Positions 47,513-57,403 of a stretch of DNA of 64,000 nucleotides are shown one piece after another. The notes beneath the pieces were generated by a model that saw only the letters and a list, made by a program, of their open reading frames with translations, had not been told where the DNA came from and made no database searches. Each line of letters begins with the position of its first letter. Within the stretch, counting starts at the first letter, position 1. The translations under genes and the position numbers were made by a program. The stretch comes from Pyxicephalus adspersus (Eukaryota > Chordata > Amphibia > Anura > Pyxicephalidae), in contig NC_092859.1 in assembly GCF_032062135.1 (NCBI RefSeq), forward strand, positions 108,320,012-108,384,011, given 5' to 3'.

Positions 47513-50500
47513 GGGGTGTGCTGACAGTATCACTGGTCTAACCTAAAGGGATAATAATATGAATAAAAAATATATTTCACAGCATAACTGTTGAGCTTTA
47601 TGTTCGGTTTCTCTCACTTTAATGTATACTGATTTCGGAAAGTAGCATCCTTAAACAGCTCTAACAGAGTTTAATGAAGAGTCTGTTAGGGCAGATGTGA
47701 TTGCACAGTTCTTGGTCTAATTATATGGATGTAGTACATTATGTCATTAGACAGTCAGTAATTATACCAGATTAAATCCTGGGCTGCTCTTCTGCCGATA
47801 AGGATGGACAGTGTGAGAAATTAAAGGTCTCTTGGGCCCTAGATAAAGGGGATTGTCCTGGAGATCCACAAAGAATATTGTAAACATTAGCTGAGCCTAA
47901 AACAGTTGAAGAATGAATATAGGAATGAGGTTTCAGATAATGTGTTGTGCAGATTTACCAATTTCTTCCAACATCTTACCATCTATACCTTTTACTAATT
48001 TGCAGCAGTCAGACAAGAATGTTTACCTATATTTTAAACTACTGTTCATTACATTCTTACATTCTTTATTACATTCTTTCTCACTAGCAAATGTTTTAAA
48101 TGGGAGTGTAATCCTTAATTGGGACCAGATATTATGCCCATTTTTGGATGCGTTGCCCCTTACTATAAAAATGTTTTGTTTGTAGTTTCAGTTTCAGAAA
48201 AATAAAACAGCTATCATAATAAAGATAATGGTTTGTGGCCAAGGGTTATATATGCTTTATATTACATGAACATTTTCTCTCTCCATCTAGCAGCAGCGTG
48301 GAACATTTATGAGCACAAATAAAACCGCTGTCTGTATATAACTTCACATGCATACATACACATAAATATACACAGGCATATATGTACATACATATATTCA
48401 CAGATGTCTACACATTGACATGCTTATACCTCCACAGATAAAAAGCACCAGCTATCTATGGTAGAAAAAGAAAAAGAGGGAGGATTCCAGCGTTCTGTCT
48501 ACTACTGGGCTTCTGGAGCAGTGGCTGCCCAAAAAAACAATAAAATCCACTACCTTTACTTGCACTACCAAAATCTGACATGTGTACAGCGGTCACCCAA
48601 CCATGTTTATCAATCTTCCTTGATGGATTGATGAATATAACAGGAAGAACTGCTGTGTATTCCTATAAAGCGGAGCACTTAGAACAGAATGGTGCTGTGT
48701 ACAGCACTCCTTTGTTCTCCTGCCATTGGAAAAGATAGTTTCCAGTGACAGTGATCTAACATCTATCTGATTTCTGCACAGGGCTTTAGTCTCTGAGGTT
48801 GAATTACATTTGGAGTAATTCATCCTTGAAAACAAAGGACATCTAGTGGCAAAGAGAGTGTACTGCAGGTGAAAGCTCACCCCCTGAAGCCTGAGCTGCA
48901 TGTAAATAAATTTAGACTGAAATTGGACTTTAAATCTGTGCTTTTCCAAAGCATTATAAATCAACAGCTTTAACACCCCCCTCTCTGGCACAACATATTT
49001 TTATTTGCTTGCTGCCACTCCGATTAGGCATTAGATGTGAAGAAAATACCCAGTTTCTCCCAAAGTTGACAAGCATATAAACTACCCCTTTCCCTATGAC
49101 ACAGAGCCACGGCTTGTTGATTGGGCCAGTGCTAATAAATAGGGGCAAGGGGAAATTCTCAGGCCAGAGAAAGCTCCTGTTAGAGTGAGGCTGAGTTGCA
49201 GAGGGCTTCCTTTCTGTAGTCCCAAATGGAGTGATGGAAAGGCAAGTATGTGCTGTCAGAGATGAGACAATAAATAAACCTGTTTTGCCCTGAATAGATA
49301 AAGAACAAATGTGCATTCACTATTGGTTTGTACACATACCACTCCTGCAAGAGGGACTTTTAATTTAAAGACCAATCCTTTCTGCACTGCAAGGGCTGAT
49401 CAAAGCTGTGATCCTGGGGATGGATTTTTTATGGTGTCTAAGTATCAATAAATGCTAGTAGCTGGTGCAGTGTACATGAACATTTAGGTTATCCAGAATC
49501 CAAGAGACAGGGAAAGGCAAAGACCTGTTAACTCCTAGCCATGGTAAGATTGGGTAAGCCATTGGGAAATGGAGCCCTTTTCTACTAAAGTAATCTAGCA
49601 ATACAACAGAAGTAGCAAAATAAACTAATGATAGACATTTTATTAAGAGCATTTTACTTGTAATTTTCCATACATTGTTCCAATAACCACTATTTATAAA
49701 CAAATGTTTAATTTTTACCTAGTTAAATTAGTCTGTGCTGGGCCATTAATCATTGCCCTTCCATTTAGCATGAAAGCAGCACCTAGCAACAGCAGATTAT
49801 TGATATAAGCTTGGGTTGAGTTACCTGTCAGTATTGTCCAGCCAAATGATCTTACACGCTGCATTTCTGCTTTGAAGCACAGTGATTTGTTTTTAGATGA
49901 AGAGCCATTCTTCTGTCAGGTTATGCACCGTCTAGTAATCTTTTAGCTGGTGCTCACCGGAATGCTTGTTCTGTATTCAGTTCATTTATAATTCACTACA
50001 AATCTATGCTGTACTTTATTCATTTACCACACAATAGCAGCTGGTTCTTATCTATAACAGGAACATGTATACATGTTACAAACAGATATTATTTAAAAAA
50101 ATAAATACATTGAACAAACAGATATGCTATATCTTTGTAAAAGTGGAACTCAAAGTTTTGTTCTAAAACTTCATTTCAATGTTTCCAAGCAATGTCAGCA
50201 GTTTACAATAATATTCAATAGTGTGAAATATGTTTTCCAGAGTAAAATCAATAGTATAATTGATGAATTCAGTTACTCAGCAAACATTTTATTCTACGGT
50301 GACGCCTGCAACCAAAGGCAGCAATAAATCAACAAGTTCTATGTCGAGGAAACCTGAACTGACAGAGGGAGGGCATGAAAAAAATAAAAAATGGATGTTC
50401 TGGGGATAAAGTAGAAAACCAAAGTAACCAAATAATTAAATATACATTAGAAACACATACAGGGCAACTATTGGGTCTTCCAGACTACTTCTGAAGTAAT

Positions 50501-50868
50501 GCACTTGTGATTGGGACCCGACCAGGCAACCACAGTGCAGTATAAACGCATAGCCTAAGGAAAAGTTCAATGCTTTGTTTTGCAGGCTTTATATCACTAC
50601 TCCTAGTTGAATTAGAACTCTCTTCTTCACAATAGTAATGTCGCTTTTCAAATATACTTTTAGCAAACCCAACCAAGTACCTCTTTGTTTTTACATTATT
50701 CTGAGGCTACGTTATCACTGCCATGAGTTTGCAGCACATTTACTGTTTCCTCCAGGGAACTACTGACTCTGAGAAGAAGCTCCATGTAGCTTCTTCTTGC
50801 TCCTGCAGAGGAATGGGGGCAGCAGTAAGCAGTACCCGTACCACCTACTGAATGAGCTAGCATGCAAT
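47513..50868. other. CDC123 intron, no assignable feature
   Basis: Minus-strand frames at 48593-48991 and 48954-49316 exceed 100 codons but show no motif, no conserved composition and no splice context. 48350-48420 is a diffuse (CATA)-rich stretch. Nothing else recognised. Confidence 0.5.
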
Positions 50869-51072
50869 GGTCTTGATATATTAAAGCTTTCCAAGTCTGG
50901 AAAAGATCATGGGTCTATCATGGGAGAACCTAGGATATCTAACAAAACAAAGATTGTATTTCTTAAAAATCATTTGCCATATGTTTTCAGTCCTGGACTA
51001 CATTTATTTCAGATTTGCAGGATCATCTAGGTTCTCCCACTGCAGTCTTGGAGAGCTTATTAAATCAGGCCC
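50869..51072. mobile_element. Fold-back MITE, copy 4 (decayed)
   Basis: Left arm 'ggtcttgatatattaaagct' + 'ttccaagtctgg'; right arm 'gcagtcttggagagcttatt' + 'aaatcaggccc'. 'ggagaacctaggatatct' pairs with 'atctaggttctccc'. More diverged than copies 2 and 3, so probably older or a different subfamily close to copy 1. Confidence 0.82.
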
Positions 51073-51564
51073 AACTAATTTAAACGTCTGAAAAAATGCT
51101 CATTGATTGATTGTTTAGTACTTATTGGAGCTTAAAAAGTGATGTATCATTTAAGATATTTTGACTATGTTTATACACAGTGTAAAAATCTGGTAGGGTT
51201 GTATTACTTAAGGAGTAAATTCAACAGAGAATTTTTACTCATCTTAGTAAATGAGGGGAAACACAATAAAGAAATCACTTTGTAAAAAATACCTAGTCGT
51301 GTACAATGAAAAAAAATCAATAAGTAAAAGTTTAGCTTGCAAAGAAAAAAAATTAATGTAGGTAAAGCTCTGCTAGTTTCAATCATCCAATCAAGGCATC
51401 AAAAATCTTTTTCTCCGTTGCTTGCTTGTCATTGGATGATTAAAGTCACCAACTTCAGATGTATTATGGGACTTTGTTGTGGAATGCAATCTAAATCACA
51501 CTGCAACTAAATCCTTTGATGGTTAGATTGTTTAAAGAAAATCTATCTAATAATTTAATTAGCA

Positions 51565-51910
51565 AAAAACATTAAAGCCACCTGCCTAACAGTGTGTCTC
51601 TATCTTATGCCATTAAAACAGCTTTGACCTTAGGAGGAATGGACTCCACAAAACCTCTGAAGATGCCCTGTTGTATCTGTAACCAATACTTTAGCAAATC
51701 CACTATCCCACATTGCCTCATGTGCATCCATGGCACATTGCTTGCCTTCTTCCCATATTGCCTACTGCCACCATCTGTTCCCCCAGGTAAACAATGGACA
51801 CGTACCAGGCCATCCACATGGTCTAAGGGAATATGTGATTCAAAACACCCCAGAATGATCTCCTATTGCTCTATGGTACAGTTCAGACACTGTATGGACA
51901 TTTAGTGAGT
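51565..51910. repeat. Dispersed vertebrate DNA-repeat segment
   Basis: 'acattaaagccacctgccta' followed downstream by 'aggaatggactccacaaaac' and 'ctctgaagatgccctgttgt' is a sequence order I recognise from a widespread vertebrate interspersed repeat (usual phrase: ggcatggactccacaagacc). Superfamily not determined; the chance ORFs on both strands here are not genes. Confidence 0.5.
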
Positions 51911-52886
51911 ATGACTATGCGAATCCGCAGCGACACTGAAATGCACTGTGTGTTTTCAAAGCTCTCTTACAACTAACATTAACTTATTCAGCAATTTGTG
52001 CTATAGTAGCCCTTTTATGGGATTGGATCAGGATAGTATATAAAGTGCAGTGGTCTGAAGTATGCAATGAAGACACTGAACCAAATTCAGTAGTTCTGAG
52101 TAGCAACACTTTCAACACAAAGTGCGGTCTGCAGTATGTCAAGTGCAGCAGTGCAGTTGTCTGAGGTTTCAGAAATACATAACATCAAAGCACAGCAGCA
52201 ACCACCTGTGAAATCTCTTTTTCGTTACTTTAATTATCATGTTACATTGGTGGTCATTGATGAAATCCCCCCTCTGTGATAGCATAATGTTGTTGCTGGA
52301 AGCATAGTACTGTGTAAAGATCTCCTTCATACATCCATCCCTTATGAACAAACTCAGTTGTCTGATTCGTAAAGTACAGCAATTTATTCCGCAGTGTATT
52401 TGATCAGCATCAATGGCACCCTCAGTGGGTGGTTCCAAAGGCAAACCACTAGGTAAAATTAACTACTATTTTTTGTAACTTTCTACAAAATAGAGTTATA
52501 AAGCATTTTTTGATTACCTAGAAGATTTCTTTAACTTATAATTTAGTATTAAACATTAAGAGTTCTTTTCCCCCCTTTACATAATTTACAATAACTAGTT
52601 TGCCAGACCTATAGAAACTTATAAATAAACAAGCCGAAGGAGAAGGAGGCTATCACCAGTCCCTTCCAAAAGGTGCTCAGCTATCTCTCGGCGAGCACCT
52701 TTCAGAAGGCCTCCGGTGCCCTTCAGCTTGGACGAAAATATCCAATGTGTATTATACCTCACTCTATTTGTATTTATACAATTAAGAGTTTTGGATTATT
52801 TGTAAAACAATTTTAATACCCAAGATTGTTTGCCGCAAAGCCCTCCTTTGATTCTTGTTTATTTCTTATTTTAACAGGCCGTTTAA

Positions 52887-53420
52887 CCCTCTAGCGGTAT
52901 TCCAGAGTGTGACTCGGGGTGGATTCTACTTGCAAAAAACGTTAATCCAGAGGGTCGCCAAAAACATAATAAAAAAAACACTTACCTTGTTCCTTTGGGC
53001 TCCCCCGGCGTCCTGCTCGGCCCTGCAGGTCCTCGGCACAAGTCCTCTTCCTCCAGTCTTCAGCCAGTGACTGCAGAGACGTTCTCTGGGGTTTCCCAGT
53101 GACGTCGGTGCATGCGTCAGTACGGGCAGGAGGCACAACGGGAAATTCAAATAATTTTGTATTGGATTCAATACAATACAAATGTATTGAATCCAATACA
53201 AAGAAATCTTTATAAATTATACATGCTACTGTACAGTTATATTACAGGTTTTAGTATTTTTATGCACCTTTGTTTTAACAGATTTTTTTTTTAAATATTG
53301 GACATATTTCGGTGGGTAATGTCTAAGAAATATAGGCCTACAATGTAAAATACATTTCCATGCAAAAAAATGTAACGCTTTTTGCATGGAAATATGGACA
53401 GAATTAGAACGCCAGGGGGG
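52887..53420 (-). mobile_element. piggyBac-like non-autonomous element 2 (534 bp, TTAA)
   Basis: Flanked by TTAA at 52883-52886 and 53421-53424. Left terminus ccctctagcggtattccaga, right terminus in reverse ccccccTGGCGTTCTAATTC. It carries one perfect 19-bp-arm palindrome at 53156-53202 and shares internal phrases with the element at 41780-42835, but in the opposite orientation. It has one palindrome against five in the other copy, which largely explains the length difference. No ORF. Confidence 0.87.
53156..53202. repeat. Single palindrome homologous to the 41948-42371 array
   Basis: Left arm tttgtattggattcaatac (53156-53174), loop aatacaaat, right arm gtattgaatccaatacaaa (53184-53202): perfect over 19 of 19. 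Its consensus matches the five palindromes in the other piggyBac-like element. Confidence 0.95.
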
Positions 53421-53532
53421 TTAAACTAGTTTACTGTTCAGTCACCTCGTGCTCCTCCACCTTGCGATTACATCAGCAATGCATTTCTTCCCATCTCCTC
53501 ATTCCTGACAGTTTTTTTTTTGTAAAATAATT

Positions 53533-53827
53533 AAAGCTGCGTACACACGTGCAATTTTTGTTGTTGGAAAGGATCTTTCACGATCCTTTCCAACGACAAG
53601 GGACTGCACGATGCATGAACGGTGCTGAGAGCGACGGAGCGGCACCCTGCTGCGCGCTCTCCCCCTTCCCTTTCATTAGGATCGGTTGTCGTCCATCATC
53701 CGTGGATCCGGCAGGACGGTCGTTCGGACGATGGACGACACCGACTGTACACACGGCAGATTTTCGCCCGATATTTGGCCGATGCCGATTATCGGGCAAT
53801 AAAAATCTGACATGTGTACGCAGCTTT
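53533..53827. mobile_element. 'GTACAC' MITE, copy 2 (295 bp, well preserved)
   Basis: Termini aaagctgcgtacacacgtgc and the complement 'catgtgtacgcagcttt'. The element holds an inner palindrome gttggaaaggatc / gatcctttccaac (53563-53594). Flanks are tta and tag, so the target duplication is not clear. It is GC-richer than the intron around it and has no functional ORF. Confidence 0.85.
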
Positions 53828-54393
53828 AGGCTTTCAATGCAGTGGCCTTTTAATCTCACGAGGAGCACTGCTAGATGTGCAAATTAAAGTGCACAGCAAC
53901 ATCCACCACTCTATTTTAAACTAAATAGAAGGGGTTTAATAAATCTGTGAAGAGCAGTGCTGGAAAACTTAAGCTTAATCTGAAACAAGCATTTATGTAG
54001 CAGTATGAACACATCCAAGGTTACAATAGATCTGGAGTGACTGTGACTAAAGATCTGTGAAAGTTCCATAAAAAGGATTCAAGGGATGCAGTAAGGATCC
54101 CTCTACTGGAAAACATTAGCAACTGCTGTGGTGGTTTATTTTTGAAGACACTGGCGGCACTCCCACTTAGCACATCTATTAAAAGACTGCAGCAGGTACA
54201 TGTTACAACAAGGCATTAAATCTGCAAGATTTTCCACAGCACATCAGCAGCTGCATCTGAAAGTATGCGATGAGAAATCATCTGTGACAGGAATGTTCAG
54301 CTCCACAAACAATACTGATGCAGTGAGGTTATTATCAAGAGTCCATCCACTCCACTGAGCAGAAAATGTTCAATTAAAATCTTTACTACTCAC

Positions 54394-54500
54394 GGTTGTG
54401 TGAAGTCATGTGTCACAAAATCAGAGCTCTTGAAAAGCAGAAAGATGTCACTCAGGGTTTTACATTTCAGCGAGCTGTTCAATGCGATCCAATAGGCATC
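54394..54500 (-). CDS. CDC123: CDC123 coding exon DAYWIAL...DFTQ(P) (107 nt)
   Basis: The exon is preceded by acceptor tgtacacag and followed by donor gtgagt. It carries 35 full codons plus CC, which forms proline with the first G of the next exon. The peptide DAYWIALNSSLKCKTLSD followed by IFLLFKSSDFVTHDFTQ is a near-identical match to vertebrate CDC123 residues ~112-147. No stop, frameshift or missing conserved residue is visible. This is the strongest single identity anchor for the gene. Confidence 0.98.
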
Positions 54501-55420
54501 CTGTGTACATGATAACAAAAATAAGTATTTAACCACAATGGAAGCACTCAAATTATTCATTTTTGTTCTAAACAACTTAGCAGTTAAAACATAAATTGTG
54601 TATGCGACAGAAATGCTTAATGACCGTCCCTAAAGCTGACATATTTTATTATATGCGCCTGCAAAGTTTGTGTACCAATAAATTAAGGCAGAAAATACTC
54701 AAGAAGTTATAGTACCGTTATAAAAACCACAGGAAACCGACCAGTTGCTACTGAAGAAAAACAATCCAAATCCAGAATCTATCTGGCTGCTAAAAGCATC
54801 ACAAATGTTATTTTAAGACCACTACAACTCTATAGACTGGTCTACAAATATGGATACTTGGGGCTAAAATGAAAGAAATGTGTGTCCTATGGATTCACGT
54901 AAACCATATCGGTTTAGTATTAGGTAGCTTTTTGAAAGACTAGCTTCATATAGTTCCTTTAGACATTGAAGTGAACTTGTTCCCAGACTATTTATACTAT
55001 TTTAGAAGGTATTTTAAAAAAAGTTAAAAATACTAGCCTTCTTACTAATTACTTAGTAGTTACGCATGACTCTTTCCCAGCTACCTACATTCACTCAGTA
55101 CATTAATATTTTAACTTTTCTTCTTTTCTTTTGCTTTACTAAAAGGTTCAATAAAATATAAGCAGTGCCCTATTCCGTAATAGTAAACTATACTCAGCCA
55201 CTTGGTAAAGTTTATAATTTTTTAAGCAATTCCAATTGCCTCGAGTCTATATAGAAGAAAACAAGACACAAAAGACTCAAACAACTGTAAACTGTTCTCT
55301 TTATTGTCCTTTGACTGTCCTTTGCATATCACAAACAAAAGCAGCCCCACTTACCTCTCTATGTACAAGCACTGGGGAAAAAACTTGTTATAAAAGTTCA
55401 CCACAGCCAGTAGGTGTTAC

Positions 55421-55437
55421 TAAGTTGTTTGAAATAG
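55421..55437. repeat. 17-bp target-site duplication, left copy
   Basis: taagttgtttgaaatag, identical to 57387-57403. Bounds the 1949-bp LINE insertion. Confidence 0.95.
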
Positions 55438-55580
55438 GGGGGCGTGTCTGGCCAGCTCTTAAGATGGCCGCGTTTTGAAAGAGCTCTGTGTCAGTCCGGG
55501 CTTCAGCAACGATTTTTACAGCGACTTCGATCCTCTGAGTACCTTATTAGTGTGCCGATTTCACGCTGGCCCAGGTCAGT

Positions 55581-56705
55581 ATGACGAGACGCAAGAAGGG
55601 GAAGACAGAACCTCAGAAACTCTCCTATTACTTTAGGCCGCAACATTCACGCCAGCAACAAGATGGCGACGGAGCCTCTATATCAATCGACTCTCCAGCA
55701 CAATCAACAGATGAGCCTTCACCGTCTTTTGATCGCAGACCTTACTCTACGGATAGTGTGGATGATTCCTCGCATATTATTACAACATCTAATCCTACAT
55801 CTCCTGTGCCGCAGGATGAAGGTTCTTACACTCCGGAGCATGTGACAAGTAAGAAGGGCGTTGTGCCCTTATCATTAGAGTCTTCTATGGATATAGATTT
55901 AGCACGTTTTCATGTGGGAGATGAAGTGCTTTCTCCGACAATTATGAAGGAGATGTTACTGTCTTTAAGACATACTATCCAACAAGATTTAAATTCTATG
56001 CTTGGTAAAATTAATACCTCTATTGTTAATCTCGGTAAAAGGATTCACCATGTAGAGTCTAAAATGGGAGAATTCTCTCAAGCACATAATGAACTTATTG
56101 ATGCTCATCGTGAACATGCAACAGAGATTGATTGGCTCAAAACTAAAATTGCAGATTTGGAAGATCGCTCTTGCCGCAATAACATCAAGCGTAGAGGAAT
56201 TCCGGAATCGGTTCCCTTTAACGACTTGGGAACCTTTGCTAAACAATTCTGTCAAACCTTAGTGCCATCGGTTTCTGATCTGGACCTTACGATTGATCGG
56301 ATTCATAGAATCCCTAAGCCTACATTTCTCCCAACTGAGATCCCGCGGGATGTATAATTAAGATTACATTTTTTCCATATTAAAGAAAAAGTATTGGCAG
56401 CAGCTAGGAAATCTCCCTCATTACCGGATCAATTTCAGCACATTCAAATATTCTCTGATCTCTCAGCTCAAACGATCCAAAACAGGAAGAAATTAGCTCC
56501 TATTACCAAAGTTTTACGAGATAACCAAATTGCATACCGTTGGGGTTATCCTACTACACTTCTCATTGCCTATAAAGGAGTTAATCATGTTATAGTATCG
56601 GAAGAAATGGGTCGACAACTCCTTCAGGGATGGAATCTCATTAATCCTCCACTTGATTCTCAATCTTCACAATCTCCGAAAAAGGTGTCCCAGATATGGT
56701 CTTGA
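55581..56705 (+). pseudogene. LINE copy D ORF1 protein, one in-frame stop
   Basis: ATG at 55581 opens MTRRKKGKTEPQKLSYYF. A low-complexity S/P/D region follows (residues ~25-95), then a coiled coil (~125-195, for example GKRIHHVESKMGEFSQAHNE and TEIDWLKTKIADLEDRSC), an RRM-like part (RNNIKRRGIPESV ... FCQTLVP ... IDRIHRIPKP), a TAA at 56355-56357, and the C-terminal domain in the same frame (FSDLSAQTIQNRKKLAPITK, YRWGYPTTLLIAYKG). ORF1 proteins of this lineage are RNA-binding chaperones that package LINE RNA. Only the one stop separates it from a full ~375-residue frame, so the copy is young. The stop sits where family members usually have a hydrophobic residue before LRxHF. Confidence 0.9.
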
Positions 56706-57006
56706 TTTAAATCCACAGTTCTCTCATGGCAAACAAGCCCGCCCTGACACAAGTAGCTTTGCTCTCTACTTCCATGTGTCAATGTTGCCCAACTTCTCTG
56801 GTTGTATACCAGATGGACATTTTTCTTTTTTTTATTATTCATTTTTTTCTTGCTCTTTTTTTCTATGTTAATACCTTGATACACCAGCCTTATGTTTTCT
56901 TTTTTTTTTTATTATTATATCCGGATCGTATCTGTTATCGCCTACCTCTTCGATGTGGAAGATTTTGCTTTAATTACTGCCCAACCTTCTATATTACACT
57001 CCCGGG

Positions 57007-57386
57007 ATGACTAACATTATTTCTTTGAATGTTCGAGGACTTAATAGTCCCTATAAGAGGCATCTACTATCCAAAGAATTGCAAATATTAAAGGCGGATG
57101 TTGTGTTTCTTCAGGAGACTCATTTACACAGCCTACACCCACCTAAGTGGACTGTGAAGGGATTTTCTCATATGTATATGGCTATTATTCCTAAAAAGAA
57201 ATGTGGAGTTATGATATTGATTAGAGACTCTACTCCTTTTCAATATATTCAACATATTGCTGGGGAAGATGGCAGATTTGTTATTTTGGATTGTAAAATC
57301 AATGCAGAACTCTTCACACTGGTAAATCTATATGCCCCTAACTACAATCAACATTCGTTTTTGAGGAAACTCTTTAAACTGGTTAA
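57007..57386 (+). pseudogene. LINE copy D ORF2, endonuclease N-terminus only
   Basis: Begins MTNIISLNVRGLNSPYKRHL, then KADVVFLQETHL, GVMILIRDSTPF, DGRFVILDCKI and LVNLYAPNYNQHSF. These are the first blocks of the LINE APE endonuclease: N of LNVRGLN, E of QETH, and N/Y of NLYAPN. The frame is open to 57386, where the element ends at the target-site duplication; the last few codons before the stop at 57408 are host sequence. RT and everything after it are absent. Confidence 0.92.
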
Positions 57387-57403
57387 TAAGTTGTTTGAAA
57401 TAG
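57387..57403. repeat. 17-bp target-site duplication, right copy
   Basis: taagttgtttgaaatag, identical to 55421-55437. The preceding base differs (a here, c on the left), marking the boundary. Confidence 0.95.

Larger units (their letters stand above)
55438..57386 (+). mobile_element. Tx1-like LINE (copy D), 5'-complete and 3'-truncated
   Basis: Starts with ggggcgtgtctggccagctc, a typical GGGGGCG LINE 5' end, then a short 5' UTR, ORF1 (55581-56705), a T-rich spacer and the beginning of ORF2 (57007-57386). The element stops inside the endonuclease domain with no poly(A) and no 3' UTR, yet perfect 17-bp direct repeats flank it. It is in the CDC123 intron between the NWSSPR and DAYWIAL exons, antisense to CDC123. 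It is the best preserved LINE in the window. Confidence 0.93.

Noticed and set aside
48593..49316. Two overlapping minus-strand frames of 132 and 120 codons
   Set aside because: No domain, no start context, no flanking splice signals, and composition typical of translated AT-rich intron. They lie within a CDC123 intron.
53549..53887. 112-codon plus-strand frame
   Set aside because: It lies across the GTACAC MITE and its palindrome; open in several frames because of GC content.
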